A DNA stretch of 64,000 bases. It comes from Pelagerythrobacter marinus (GTDB taxonomy: Bacteria; Pseudomonadota; Alphaproteobacteria; Sphingomonadales; Sphingomonadaceae). Below the pieces are notes generated by a model. That model had not been told where the DNA came from. It saw nothing but the letters and a program-made list of their open reading frames with translations, and made no database searches. Where the stretch lies: the NCBI RefSeq assembly GCF_009827515.1, contig NZ_WTYO01000001.1, positions 663,501 to 727,500 on the forward strand, in the 5' to 3' direction. Of this stretch, positions 21,564 through 37,528 are shown one piece after another. Each line of letters begins with the position of its first letter. Position 1 is the first letter of the stretch. Both the position numbers and the translations under genes were made by a program.

Positions 21564-21588
21564 GCGCACCTCGACGAAGGGTAGCGAA

Positions 21589-21618
21589 GGGCCGCGGGGG
21601 AAACCTCGCGGCCCTTTT
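21589..21618 (+). terminator. intrinsic terminator after rplQ
   Basis: GGGCCGCG (21589-21596) pairs with CGCGGCCC (21607-21614), directly followed by TTTT. It is in the expected place to close the alpha operon. Confidence 0.85.
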
Positions 21619-21665
21619 GCCTTGGGGCATTTGCCCGCGCGGCGCATCGTGGCACAAGGCAGCGC

Positions 21666-23021
21666 ATGATCCGCCATGTCATCGCCGCAGCCGCGCTCCT
21701 CGCGCCCGTTTCCGCCGTCGCGCAAAGCCAGCAGGACGCGCTCGACGCCCGCTACGACCGCGCGCTGGCCGCCGGGTACAAGGCGCTGTTCCTGTGCAGC
21801 GCGATCGCCAACGCCGAACGCGCCGGCGCCACGCGCACCCCCGAGAGCGTGATGGCCTGGGAGCTTGCCGGCATTCAGGCGCCGCTGGATACGATCGTGC
21901 CCGAACTGCCGTTCGAGATCGTGCGGGACCGGGGGGACGGGCAGGTCCGCCACGTCAGGGTCGATTGGGCCGACGACATGCCCCCGCGCATTGCCGACCA
22001 CGATTCGCTGCGCGGTTGCCACCTGCTCCCGATCGGCGGCGGGCTGCCGCCGATCGATGCGCTGCGCGCGACCGAAGCCGGCCCGTCCGCACCGGTCGTC
22101 GCCCCGCGGGACGCGGCGCTGGCAGCGGTGATGGAGGCGGGCTTCTCGCCGCTCTACGGCGACGGCACGCGCACGACCGCGGTGCTGGTGCGCCGCGACG
22201 GCGAAACCTTGGGCGAGGTCTACGCCGAAGGGTTCGGGCCCGACGTGCCGCAGCGCACCTGGTCGGTCGCCAAGAGCATCGCGGCCACGCTGGTCGGGGC
22301 CGCCGTCCATCGCGGAGAGGCGGATACGGCGCAGCGGGCGGGGCTGGGGCATTCGCCGTCCGACGGGCGATCCCGGATCACGATAGACCACCTGCTGCGC
22401 ATGGCTTCGGGCCGCTATTCCGACACCGCGGGCAACCGCACCGATCCGCTCTATTTCGGCGGCGCGACGGTGGACGAACGCGCCGGGGCCTGGCCGCTGG
22501 TCCACCCGCCCGGCACCGTCTATCGCTATGCCAACAACGACACGCTGATGGCGATCGAGGCGATCGCGGACACGTTCGAACGGCACCCGCCCGACGCGTT
22601 CTTCGCCCGTGTCGGCATGGTGGACACCGTGGCGGAGCGCGACTGGCAGGGAAATTACATCCTTTCCAGCCAGGTCTGGTCCACCGCGCGCGATCTTTCG
22701 CTGCTCGGCCAGCTCTATCTCGACGACGGTGTGCTCCCCGGCGGCGAGCGCGTCCTGCCCGAAGGCTGGAGCGATTACGTCGCCCGCCCCAGCGGCCCAC
22801 AGCCCGAGGGGCCCTTCGGCTATGGGGCGGGGTTCTGGCTGTTCAACGCCAGCGAAGGCGTGCCAGCCGATACTTATGCGGCGATGGGCAACCGGGGGCA
22901 GTTCGTGGTCGTGGTGCCGAGCCGCGAGGTCGTCATCGTTCGCCGCGGCGAGGATCCGCCCGGCAGCGGCTTCGACATCGCCGCCTTCACCCGCGACGTG
23001 CTTGCCGCGCTGGACAACTGA
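21666..23021 (+). CDS. exported class C beta-lactamase-fold serine hydrolase
   Basis: The 451-residue protein begins with a signal peptide (cleavage near residue 19, AVA). Its C-terminal two thirds form a beta-lactamase/penicillin-binding-like domain. SVAK (Ser200-Lys203) is the SxxK active site and YAN (288-290) the second motif. Relatives include esterases and 6-aminohexanoate-dimer hydrolases, so substrate and true beta-lactamase activity cannot be told. The first 140 residues are not part of the usual fold. A prolyl oligopeptidase follows on the same strand, 73 bases later. Confidence 0.82.
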   Translation: MIRHVIAAAALLAPVSAVAQSQQDALDARYDRALAAGYKALFLCSAIANAERAGATRTPESVMAWELAGIQAPLDTIVPELPFEIVRDRGDGQVRHVRVDWADDMPPRIADHDSLRGCHLLPIGGGLPPIDALRATEAGPSAPVVAPRDAALAAVMEAGFSPLYGDGTRTTAVLVRRDGETLGEVYAEGFGPDVPQRTWSVAKSIAATLVGAAVHRGEADTAQRAGLGHSPSDGRSRITIDHLLRMASGRYSDTAGNRTDPLYFGGATVDERAGAWPLVHPPGTVYRYANNDTLMAIEAIADTFERHPPDAFFARVGMVDTVAERDWQGNYILSSQVWSTARDLSLLGQLYLDDGVLPGGERVLPEGWSDYVARPSGPQPEGPFGYGAGFWLFNASEGVPADTYAAMGNRGQFVVVVPSREVVIVRRGEDPPGSGFDIAAFTRDVLAALDN

Positions 23022-23094
23022 TCCCTCCCGGATTGCAAAGCGCCGCGCGCCGGTTACATCTGCAACCAGTGACAAGGCCCTTCGGGAGATGACA

Positions 23095-25248
<2,154 letters not shown>

Positions 25249-25262
25249 CGGGATCGCGTGGT

Positions 25263-25308
25263 GGGCGGCCGAATGCCGGGGCGATGCCCCGCGCCCGGCC
25301 GCCCTTTT
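25263..25308 (+). terminator. intrinsic terminator after the prolyl oligopeptidase
   Basis: GGGCGGCCG (25263-25271) pairs with CGGCCGCCC (25296-25304), with a second GGGGC/GCCCC stem inside and TTTT directly after. This is a good match to a rho-independent terminator. Confidence 0.82.
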
Positions 25309-25444
25309 CACAGCCCGTTCATATTGGGTGGGCGTTTTCTGAACACCCGCTGTCACGCCAATTCAGCGTCGTCTCACGGCCCATGTCCTAGAAGGGCCCT
25401 CGTAGCCCGGAGCAGTCCCGTTCCGGCCAGCGAGGAAGAGAGCC

Positions 25445-25969
25445 ATGAAGACCGTAAGCAAAGCCCTGGTCGGGACCGTCGCGGCAGGCGCGATGGCGAT
25501 GACATCCGCCACTCCCGCACTGGCGCGGGACCACGACGACGGGATCGATGCCGGCGACGTTATCGCCGGCGCCGTGATCATCGGGGGCATTGCCGCCCTG
25601 GCCGGCGCGTTCGACCGCGACGACCGGCGCTATCGCGACCGGCGCGGCCATCGCTACGGCGCGCGCGGCGCGGTCGAACGCTGCGTCAGGGCGGTGGAGC
25701 GCGATGCGCGCCGCTCCGGCTATCGCATGGCCAATGTGACCGAGATCCGCGATGTCGATGGCAGGCGCGGGAACCTGCGGGTTCGCGGCCGCCTGGTCGT
25801 CGATGGCCGTTACGACCGCTATGACCGGTATGGCTACGGTCGCTACGATCGCCGCGGCTATGGCCGCTACGACCGCAACCGCGGGTACGATCGCGGCAAG
25901 TTCACCTGCCGCATCAGCCGCGGCCGCGTTTACGACATCGATTACAGCGGGATCCGCGGACTTCGCTGA
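25445..25969 (+). CDS. secreted basic protein, paralogue of the next gene
   Basis: I do not recognise a named family. The 174-residue product has a signal peptide (cleavage near PALA, residue 27), then DGIDAGDVIAGAVIIGGIAA, a hydrophobic Gly/Ala/Ile segment. An Arg/Tyr/Asp-rich, low-complexity middle and a small C-terminal domain with two cysteines (one in ERCVRAVERDAR, one in FTCRISRGRVYDIDY) follow. GAGGAAGAGAG gives a good RBS. The next gene has the same layout, so this is a tandem duplication. Envelope location is inferred from the signal peptide. Confidence 0.75.
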   Translation: MKTVSKALVGTVAAGAMAMTSATPALARDHDDGIDAGDVIAGAVIIGGIAALAGAFDRDDRRYRDRRGHRYGARGAVERCVRAVERDARRSGYRMANVTEIRDVDGRRGNLRVRGRLVVDGRYDRYDRYGYGRYDRRGYGRYDRNRGYDRGKFTCRISRGRVYDIDYSGIRGLR

Positions 25970-26130
25970 GGCGGGCGTCCGCCGCCCGGCCAGTTCACCG
26001 GCCACCGAGCGGCGGTTCAGCATGGCGACATGCTGGGCCGCCCATTCCCGCGCCGTCCCCGGCGGCCCCGATGCCGGCCCCAACGCTGACATTGCGGTGC
26101 CTGCCGCATCACTTTACGGGTATTGAGACT

Positions 26131-26853
26131 ATGGTTCGTCACGCAAGAACAGCCCCCGTCCTCGCCGGCCTCGCCGCGCTGTCGATGGCCGCGAGCCCCG
26201 CAGCCGCAGCCGACCTTGTCGCGGCAGCAGCGCCCGCTCACGCCGGCCCTGCTCAAGCCGGCGCCTGGGGCGGTGCCGACGTCGCGGCCGAGCACTCGCG
26301 CTGGCGCCATCGCGACCGGCGCTGGCACCGCCATCGCGATCGCGGGATCGATGCCGGCGACGTGATCGCCGGCGTCCTGATCCTGGGCGGCATTGCCGCG
26401 GTCGCGAGCGCGATGGACAACGACACGCCCGATCGGCGCGCCGATTACCGGCCCCCGCGGGACGATTATCGCAATGGCGGGCTCGACCGCGCGGCGCAGA
26501 TGTGCGTCGCCCGGATCGAACGCGACGTCCGCGTCGCCTCGGTCGATGCCGTGGACCGCACCGCGCGCGGCTGGCGCGTCGAAGGCGCGCTCTACGATGG
26601 CGAGCGCTTTACCTGCCACATCGGCAACGACGGGCGGATCGACGATATCGACTTCGGCCGCGGCGGGGTGACCTATCGCACCCAGGCCCGCGACGGGCAG
26701 TGGAGCGATGCGACTTACGCCGCGGCGTGGAGCAATGTCGATCGCGGCACTGCGACGGTGCCCGCGGCTCCGGCGGCGCAGCCCGCCTATCCCGGCGGCC
26801 CGCTGCCGGGCGGGCCGGGCTATCCCGAAGGTGAATACGACCACGGCGGCTGA
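26131..26853 (+). CDS. secreted basic protein, second paralogue
   Basis: ATG 26131 is chosen because a signal peptide (MVRHARTAPVLAGLAALSMA) begins there. The mature part repeats the layout of the preceding gene: RGIDAGDVIAGVLILGGIAA, a charged spacer, then a two-cysteine domain (MCVARIERDVR and FTCHIGNDGRIDDIDF). A Pro/Gly/Ala tail is added, giving 240 residues. The RBS is weak. It converges on the TRIC-type gene with a 21-base gap. Function is unknown. Confidence 0.75.
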   Translation: MVRHARTAPVLAGLAALSMAASPAAAADLVAAAAPAHAGPAQAGAWGGADVAAEHSRWRHRDRRWHRHRDRGIDAGDVIAGVLILGGIAAVASAMDNDTPDRRADYRPPRDDYRNGGLDRAAQMCVARIERDVRVASVDAVDRTARGWRVEGALYDGERFTCHIGNDGRIDDIDFGRGGVTYRTQARDGQWSDATYAAAWSNVDRGTATVPAAPAAQPAYPGGPLPGGPGYPEGEYDHGG

Positions 26854-26874
26854 CGCGCCGCGTGGCGGGCAGGC

Positions 26875-27519
26875 TCAGTCGGGCTTGTCCGCCCGCCGCC
26901 GTGCGCGCTCGCGATAGCTGGGAAGGGCCAGTTCCCACCGGATCGCCGCGCCGCGCAGGGCGAACCCGGCAATCCACGCCGCCCCCCAGATCCAGGCGAG
27001 CGGAAGCCCCGCCACGCTGCCGACCACGGTGATCCCGGCGGAAAGCGCAGCGGCGGTGACGTAGAGCTCGGGGCGCATGATGATCGAGGGCACGCCCGCG
27101 ATCACGTCGCGCACGACGCCGCCGGCGCACCCGGTCACCACGCCCAGCACGGCGGCGGGCAGGGGCTCGACCCCGAAGGCGAGGGCCTTGGCCGCGCCGA
27201 GCACCGCGAAAGCGGCAAGGCCCGCCGCGTCGGCCCATTCGAGCAGGCTCCCCTCCCACCAACGCCGCGGCGTGAACCATGCCACCAGCGCGGTGCCGAA
27301 GACGACCAGCGCCACCCACGGATCGCGCAGCCAGAAGGCGGGCGCGCCGATCAGCATGTCGCGCAGCGATCCGCCGCCGACCCCGGTGACGAGCGCGAAG
27401 AAGGCCATCGTGACGAAGGTCTGCCGCAGCCGCGCGGCGAGCAGGGCCCCGGTAAGCGCGAAGATCGCGGTTCCGGCAAGGTCGAGAACCGGGGGCAGGG
27501 CGGGGGCGGCGGTGAACAT
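26875..27519 (-). CDS. TRIC-type (UPF0126/YicG) cation channel protein
   Basis: The 214-residue inner-membrane protein has about seven hydrophobic segments and the internal repeat of the family: GVGGGSLRDMLIGAPAFWL in the first half and GCAGGVVRDVIAGVPSIIM in the second. Bacterial TRIC homologues form trimeric monovalent-cation channels. The physiological ion here is unknown. It lies 123 bases downstream of the amidase stop and may be a separate unit. Confidence 0.85.
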   Translation of the reverse strand: MFTAAPALPPVLDLAGTAIFALTGALLAARLRQTFVTMAFFALVTGVGGGSLRDMLIGAPAFWLRDPWVALVVFGTALVAWFTPRRWWEGSLLEWADAAGLAAFAVLGAAKALAFGVEPLPAAVLGVVTGCAGGVVRDVIAGVPSIIMRPELYVTAAALSAGITVVGSVAGLPLAWIWGAAWIAGFALRGAAIRWELALPSYRERARRRADKPD

Positions 27520-27642
27520 GACCGGGCGCCCCTAGCCGCCTTTGCCCGGCAAGGGAACGGCCCGGGTCGTGCAGCGCGCGCAGTCGCGGTCGGAGGTGTG
27601 GTCCGGCTCGGCGGCGGGGCAGGGGCGCGGGGCGCGCACCGA

Positions 27643-28977
27643 TCAGCCGTGGAGAACGTCGCCGATGGCCCGGGCCGCGGCGATGCAGCCGAGATCGTGC
27701 CAGCGCGGCCCGACCACCTGCATCCCGCAGGGCAGGCCCTGGCTCTCGCCCACCGGCAGCACGGTCGAAGGCAGGTTGGGGAATGTCGCCAGGCCGGCCC
27801 ATGCGAGCGCCGCGCCGGCATCTTCCTCGCGCCCGTTGATCGCCAGCTTGCCGTCGAACACGCGCCCCTCGCCATGCGGCAGGGCGAGTACCGGGGCCGG
27901 GGGTGCGAGGACGAAGTCGTAGACCTCGAACAGGGCCCGCCAGGCCTCTTCGCAGCGCGCCTGCGCGTCGAGCAGGTCGAACCAGTCGCTCGCGCTCGCG
28001 CGCTTGCCGTCGGGTCCGGGCATCCCGCGGGCGAGCGCGATGTTGAGCATCTTCATGTAGCTGCGCTGCTGCGCGGCGAGATCGGGCAGGAGATCGCTCG
28101 ACCGCGCGACCTGGACGCCCGCGCCCTCGAGCGCGTCGGCTGCCGCCTCGACCGGGCCGCGGACCGCGTCGTCCACCGGGCTGCCCGGATAGTCGGCGAC
28201 CAGCAGCATCCTGCACCCGGCGAGCGGGCGTACCTGTTCGGGCAGGGGCATCGTGGCCGTGAGGCGCAGCAGCAGCGCCAGATCCTCGGCATTGCGGGCG
28301 ATCGGGCCGGCCACGCCCAGCGCCACCTCGGCCCGCGCGTCCTGGCCCAGCATCGGGTGCGCGTGGCCGCGCATCGGCACCAGGCCCCAGCTCGCCTTGT
28401 GGCCCCAGACCCCGCAGAAATGCGCCGGAACGCGGATCGAGCCGCCGATGTCGGAGCCGTATTCGCACGGCACCATGCCGCTCGCCACGGCCGCCGCCGC
28501 CCCGCCCGACGATCCGCCCGGGGTGCGCGCGGTATCGTGCGGGTTGCGCGTGCGGCCATAGACCGGGTTGCGCGATTGCCAGTCGGCAAGGTCGGGCGGC
28601 ACGTTGGTCTTGCCCAGGAAGATCGCGCCCGCCGCCTTGAGCCGTTCGACCACGAAGGAATCGCGCCGGGCGATATTGTCGGCGAAGCGTTCGTGCCCCC
28701 AGCAGGTGGGCAGGCCGGCAATGTCGAAACTTTCCTTGATCGTCATCGGCACGCCGAACAGCGGACGATCGTCGCCCGGCACCTGCCCGTCGAGCGCCTC
28801 GGCAGCGGTGCGCGCGCGTTCGAAATCGCACACGACCACCGCGTCGATCGGCATGTCGCGATCCTCGATCCGCGCGATCGCCGCCTCCACCGCCTCGCGC
28901 GGGGAGAGCTCGCCGGCCCGGATCTGCGCCGCGAGCGCGATCGCCCCCGGCTGGTCGGTCAGTCTGGGTATCGCCAT
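27643..28977 (-). CDS. amidase-signature-family hydrolase
   Basis: The 444-residue enzyme has the Ser-cisSer-Lys triad of this family: Lys81 (MTIKES), Ser156 (GGSSGG) and Ser180 (DIGGSIRVP). The two serines are 24 apart, as in fatty-acid amide hydrolase. AGGAG lies 6 bases before the ATG. The substrate cannot be deduced; members include GatA, nicotinamidases and nylon-oligomer hydrolases. No gatC or gatB is adjacent, so GatA is unlikely. It lies 46 bases downstream of lpdA and may be at the end of the TCA transcript. Confidence 0.88.
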   Translation of the reverse strand: MAIPRLTDQPGAIALAAQIRAGELSPREAVEAAIARIEDRDMPIDAVVVCDFERARTAAEALDGQVPGDDRPLFGVPMTIKESFDIAGLPTCWGHERFADNIARRDSFVVERLKAAGAIFLGKTNVPPDLADWQSRNPVYGRTRNPHDTARTPGGSSGGAAAAVASGMVPCEYGSDIGGSIRVPAHFCGVWGHKASWGLVPMRGHAHPMLGQDARAEVALGVAGPIARNAEDLALLLRLTATMPLPEQVRPLAGCRMLLVADYPGSPVDDAVRGPVEAAADALEGAGVQVARSSDLLPDLAAQQRSYMKMLNIALARGMPGPDGKRASASDWFDLLDAQARCEEAWRALFEVYDFVLAPPAPVLALPHGEGRVFDGKLAINGREEDAGAALAWAGLATFPNLPSTVLPVGESQGLPCGMQVVGPRWHDLGCIAAARAIGDVLHG

Positions 28978-29023
28978 GGCCGCTCCTGTTGCGCCGCCCG
29001 TTGTAACGGGCGGCGTGCAGCGG

Positions 29024-30413
<1,390 letters not shown>

Positions 30414-30421
<8 letters not shown>

Positions 30422-30770
30422 ATGAGGTCTCGTTCTTCCTGAAGCTGTCTATCGCGGCGACGTTCTTCGCGCTCGCGGTGGTGAAGGTAATGAAGTGGGC
30501 GAAGCGCCTGCCGTCTGCGCTGCCGCTGGCCGCGCCGGTCTTGCCGTGCGTGGCGACGCGATCGACCTGGATCGCCCGCGGCTTGTCGGCAATGGCCGCC
30601 CTGATCGCCGGCGCCCCGGTCACCCGGTCGCCCGCAGGCAGGGCCCAGACCGTGTCGTCGTCCAGCAGCCCGCCGCTCCAGGGGCCACCCTCCAGCGCAA
30701 TTGCAAGGTCCTCGACGGCCTTGTTCTTGGGGGAGTTGCCACAATCGGCGGAGCGGGTCAGCTGGGTCAT
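30414..30770 (-). CDS. small NTF2-like (SnoaL-type) protein inside the TCA operon
   Basis: The 118-residue protein shows DCGNSPKNKAVEDLAIALEG, LLDDDTVWALPAGDRVTG, a THGK motif and a C-terminal FTTASAKNVAAIDSFRK, resembling small NTF2-fold proteins from memory. No catalytic role can be assigned. It starts 6 bases after the sucB stop without a clear Shine-Dalgarno sequence and overlaps lpdA by 8 bases. Translation is therefore probably coupled on both sides, and its product would be made in step with E2 and E3. Confidence 0.7.
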
Positions 30771-30776
30771 GACAAG

Positions 30777-32021
<1,245 letters not shown>

Positions 32022-32032
32022 ATTCGCGTTCC

Positions 32033-34882
32033 TCAAGCCTTCTTCTTGCCGGCAGCCTTGCCGTTCCGCGCGGCCTCGCCGCCATCGTTGAGACCCAGCG
32101 CCATCGAGACGAGGCAGCGCTGCTGCTCCTCGTGCCGCCTGGCGAGGCCGGTTGCGGGGGAGGCGGCGACTTCGCGGCCCGCGTAGCGCGGGCGCATGCC
32201 GTCATGCCCGGCGGCGGCGAGCGCTTCCTCGATCTGGCTCTCGACGAAGAACCACGCGCCGTTGTTCTTGGGCTCTTCCTGGCACCAGATCACCTCTTCG
32301 AGGTTCGTCATCCGGCCGAGGCGCACCGCCAGGGGTTCGCCGGGGAAGGGATAGAGCTGCTCGATCCGCACGATCGAGACATCGTCCAGCCCGGCCTCGT
32401 CGCGCTTCTCGATCAGGTCGTAGGCGACCTTGCCGCTGCACAGCACGAGGCGCCGGATCTTCTTGTCCTCGATATCCGTCGTGTCGCTGACGATGCGGCG
32501 GAAATGGCTCTCGCCCAGGAATTCCTCGGCCGCGCTCTTGGCCATCGGGTGCCGCAGCAGCGACTTGGGCGTCATGATGATCAGCGGCTTGCGGAACGAA
32601 CGCTTCATCTGCCGGCGCAGGACGTGGAAATAGTTGGCCGGCACGGTGATGTTGCAGACGCAGATATTGTCGTTCGCGCACAGTTGCAGGAACCGTTCGA
32701 GCCGGGCGGACGAGTGTTCCGGCCCCTGGCCTTCGTAGCCGTGCGGCAGGAGCATCACGAGCCCGTTCGCGCGCAGCCACTTGACCTCGCCGCTGGCGAC
32801 GTACTGGTCGATCATGATCTGCGCGCCGTTGGCGAAATCGCCGAACTGCGCTTCCCACAGGACCAGCGTTTTCGGGTCCGCCATGGCGAAACCGTATTCG
32901 AAGCCGAGCACGCCGTATTCGCTCAGCGGGCTGTCGTAGACCTCGAACTTGCCGTGGGGCAGCTGCGTCAGCGGGATGTACTTGTGCTCGTCGGTCTGGT
33001 CGATCCAGACCGCGTGCCGCTGGCTGAAGGTGCCGCGGCCCGAATCCTGCCCCGACAGGCGCACGCCGTACCCTTCGGTGACGAGGCTGCCGAAGGCGAG
33101 CGCCTCCGCCGTCGCCCAGTCGAAGCCCTCACCGGTGTCGAACATCTTGCGCTTGGCGTCGAGCACGCGGCCCAGCGTGCGGTGGATCGTCAGGTCATCC
33201 GGCACTTCGGTCAGCGTGCGGCCGAGGCTGTCGAACAGCTTGTCGGAAACGGCGGTCTCGACGTTGCGGCGCGCGGTTTCCGGGTCGGCCGGCTTGTTCA
33301 GCCCGGCCCAGCGCCCGCCGAACCAGTCGGCCTCGTTCGGCTTGTAGCTCTTGGCCGCCTCGAACTCGTCTTCCAGCTCCTTGACGAACTCGGCCGAAAG
33401 CCGGTCGCGCTCGCCTTCGTCGATCACGCCTTCTTCCACCAGGCGGGCGGCGTAGATCTCGCTCACCTTCGGGTGGCTCTTGATCGCGTCGTACATCAGC
33501 GGCTGGGTGAACTTGGGCTCGTCGCCCTCGTTGTGGCCGAACCGGCGATAGCACCACATGTCGATCACGATGTCGCGGCCGAAGCGCTGGCGATACTCGA
33601 CCGCCAGCTTGCATGCGAACGTCACCGCTTCGGGATCGTCGCCGTTGACGTGCAGGATCGGCGCCTGGACGCCCTTCGCCACGTCGGACGGATAGGGCGA
33701 GGAGCGCGCGAACTGCGGGCTGGTGGTGAAGCCGATCTGGTTGTTGATGACGAAGTGGATGCAGCCGCCGGTATTGTACCCGCGGACCCCGGAAAAGCCG
33801 AAGCATTCCCACACGATGCCCTGGCCGGCGAAGGCCGCGTCGCCGTGGATCAGCACGGGCAGGACCTGCTCGTGCTTCTTCAGGTCGTCGCGGATCGCCT
33901 GCTGGGCGCGGGTCTTGCCGAGGACCACCGGGTCCACCGCTTCCAGGTGGCTGGGATTGGGGACCAGCGACATGTGCACGTCGATCCCGTCGAACTCGCG
34001 ATCGGTGCTGGTGCCCAGGTGATACTTGACGTCGCCCGATCCGCCCACGTCTTCCGGGTTGGCGCTGCCGCCGGAAAATTCGTGGAAGATCACCTTGTAC
34101 GGCTTGCCCATCACGTTCGCGAGCACGTTCAGCCGGCCGCGGTGGGCCATGCCGTAGATGATCTCGCGCACGCCCGACTGGCCGCCGTACTTGATCACGG
34201 CTTCCAGCGCGGGGATCATCGATTCGCCGCCGTCGAGGCCGAAGCGCTTGGTGCCGACGTATTTCTTGGCGAGGAACGCCTCGTACTGTTCGCCGCGAAC
34301 GACCGCGGCCAGGATCGCCCGCTTGCCTTCCGGCGTGAACTGGATGACGTCTTCGGGCCCTTCGAACTTTTCCTGCAGGAAACGCCGTTCCTCGACATCG
34401 GCGATGTGCATGTATTCGAGGCCGACCTTGCCGCAGTAGTTCGCCCGCAGCAGCTCGGCCAGTTCGCCGACGGTCACCCATTCGCGGCCGAGCAGCCCGC
34501 CGACGAAGACTTCCTTGTCTTCCTGCCCGTCGAAGCCGTGCCATTCCAGCGTCAGGTCTTCGGGCAGCTCGCGGTTGCCCAGGCCCAGCGGGTCGAGGTC
34601 GGCCGCCATGTGGCCGCGCACGCGGTAGAGCCGGATCAGCAGCATGGCGCGGATCGAATCCGACGCCGCTTCCTCGATCGCCTTGGGATCGGTGGCCTTG
34701 CCGGCCTTTTCCGCCGCGGCCTTGACCGCGATCTTCATCGCGGTCGGGTCGAGCGCCTGGGTCAGGTCGCTCTCGGCGTCGATCCCGGTCAGCGGCCAGC
34801 GCGGGTTGCCCCAGCTCGGCCCCGGCTGCGGGCCGTCTTGCCCGGCCAGTTCGGGGAGGAAATCGTGGTTCTCGTTGCCCAT
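32033..34882 (-). CDS. sucA: 2-oxoglutarate dehydrogenase E1
   Basis: E1 is the thiamine-diphosphate enzyme that decarboxylates 2-oxoglutarate. ATG 34882 ([18 protein letters not shown]) is preferred over GTG 34891, since AGAGG lies 8 bases before it. The 949 residues include the N-terminal E2-binding part, [10 protein letters not shown], the thiamine-diphosphate region around [17 protein letters not shown], and the C-terminal [11 protein letters not shown]. The length fits the family. It lies 97 bases downstream of sucD. Confidence 0.97.
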   Translation of the reverse strand: MGNENHDFLPELAGQDGPQPGPSWGNPRWPLTGIDAESDLTQALDPTAMKIAVKAAAEKAGKATDPKAIEEAASDSIRAMLLIRLYRVRGHMAADLDPLGLGNRELPEDLTLEWHGFDGQEDKEVFVGGLLGREWVTVGELAELLRANYCGKVGLEYMHIADVEERRFLQEKFEGPEDVIQFTPEGKRAILAAVVRGEQYEAFLAKKYVGTKRFGLDGGESMIPALEAVIKYGGQSGVREIIYGMAHRGRLNVLANVMGKPYKVIFHEFSGGSANPEDVGGSGDVKYHLGTSTDREFDGIDVHMSLVPNPSHLEAVDPVVLGKTRAQQAIRDDLKKHEQVLPVLIHGDAAFAGQGIVWECFGFSGVRGYNTGGCIHFVINNQIGFTTSPQFARSSPYPSDVAKGVQAPILHVNGDDPEAVTFACKLAVEYRQRFGRDIVIDMWCYRRFGHNEGDEPKFTQPLMYDAIKSHPKVSEIYAARLVEEGVIDEGERDRLSAEFVKELEDEFEAAKSYKPNEADWFGGRWAGLNKPADPETARRNVETAVSDKLFDSLGRTLTEVPDDLTIHRTLGRVLDAKRKMFDTGEGFDWATAEALAFGSLVTEGYGVRLSGQDSGRGTFSQRHAVWIDQTDEHKYIPLTQLPHGKFEVYDSPLSEYGVLGFEYGFAMADPKTLVLWEAQFGDFANGAQIMIDQYVASGEVKWLRANGLVMLLPHGYEGQGPEHSSARLERFLQLCANDNICVCNITVPANYFHVLRRQMKRSFRKPLIIMTPKSLLRHPMAKSAAEEFLGESHFRRIVSDTTDIEDKKIRRLVLCSGKVAYDLIEKRDEAGLDDVSIVRIEQLYPFPGEPLAVRLGRMTNLEEVIWCQEEPKNNGAWFFVESQIEEALAAAGHDGMRPRYAGREVAASPATGLARRHEEQQRCLVSMALGLNDGGEAARNGKAAGKKKA

Positions 34883-34979
34883 CCGGGTCACCTCTAACGC
34901 CGACGGTCGTGCCGGCTTACCATGGCAATGCCTCGGCGGCGCGGACGCTCCCGGGGAGGAAGGCGACCCGCGCCGGACG

Positions 34980-35866
<887 letters not shown>

Positions 35867-35870
<4 letters not shown>

Positions 35871-36339
35871 TGCGTGTCCATTTCCTTGAATTCGCGCGCG
35901 ATCTGACGCCAGGTGCCCTGCGACTCTGGTTCCAATTCTTCTCCGGGGAAGTGGATTTCGCCGCTTCCTTCATCGCCGCTCACGTCATAAAATCCCACTC
36001 CGTGTTTGACAGCTAAACTTCGGACGAGGGGATAACTAGTTCGGCTTCTGACCAGCGAAATCCCGCATAAATTACATGATGCCCGATGCAATAATCACCA
36101 AGCCGATCCTCGACCCCCGGTTTCATTAGATCTTGGTCGGTCACTGATTCCGGACCGTTCATATTCGGGTAGCTCTGGCGAATATCCTCGTACCATGCGG
36201 CGAGAGCCGCCGTGGTATTTGTTGGATCATCGTAGGAGTGACCCTCCGACCACTCCGCTTGATGATGGTACCATTCAACGAAAGCAGCCCGCTCACGCGG
36301 TGCAACCTCTGCGTCAAAAACCATCAAATCGTAGCTCAT
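35867..36339 (-). pseudogene. frameshifted small gene between mdh and sucD
   Basis: Two overlapping frames appear to be one protein of about 155 residues. The first (36339 to 36013) starts MSYDLMVFDAEVAPRERAAF and runs to GFRWSEAE, then goes out of frame. The second frame continues with [29 protein letters not shown] and [10 protein letters not shown] to a TGA at 35867. The break lies near 36036-36042 and looks like one missing base. The end overlaps sucD as ATGA. GC content (near 50%) is clearly below that of the neighbours. The family is unknown to me by name. A sequencing error or programmed frameshift is the alternative. Confidence 0.7.
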
Positions 36340-36349
36340 AGCGTCTTCC

Positions 36350-37330
<981 letters not shown>

Positions 37331-37440
37331 TCACGCTACGCGGGACAGCCGATGCCTGGCCGTGAGATGCGCGGCCCCCCTGTCCCGCGGGAAGGCCACG
37401 CGCGGCGAACGGCAGCCGACCTAGGCCGGGGGCAAACCGA

Positions 37441-37499
37441 TTGCAACCCGGGAAAGTCGAGCGAAGTCAACTATCTTTGCAACTAGTTTGCAATTGCAA
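37441..37499. promoter_or_regulatory. TTGCAA motif cluster upstream of mdh
   Basis: Four copies of the palindrome TTGCAA lie in 59 bases (37441, 37477, 37488 and 37494). Two are extended to TTTGCAA at 37476-37482 and 37487-37493, exactly 11 bases apart, about one helical turn. The last two form a perfect 12-base palindrome. From memory, TTTGCAA-type sites are bound by RamB/PccR-like acyl-CoA-linked regulators. The mdh promoter should be between here and 37313. Confidence 0.5.
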
Positions 37500-37528
37500 T
37501 AGCATCGGCGTGTCCGGCAGGCGCGCCG

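Noticed and set aside
21666-23021. A dedicated beta-lactamase controlled by the BlaI-type gene at the end of the window
   Set aside because: The SxxK and YxN motifs fit the broad class C hydrolase family, but no BlaI box was seen before it and many relatives are esterases.
32132-34897. A 921-codon open frame on the plus strand
   Set aside because: It is the complement of sucA, which has unmistakable 2-oxoglutarate dehydrogenase motifs on the other strand.
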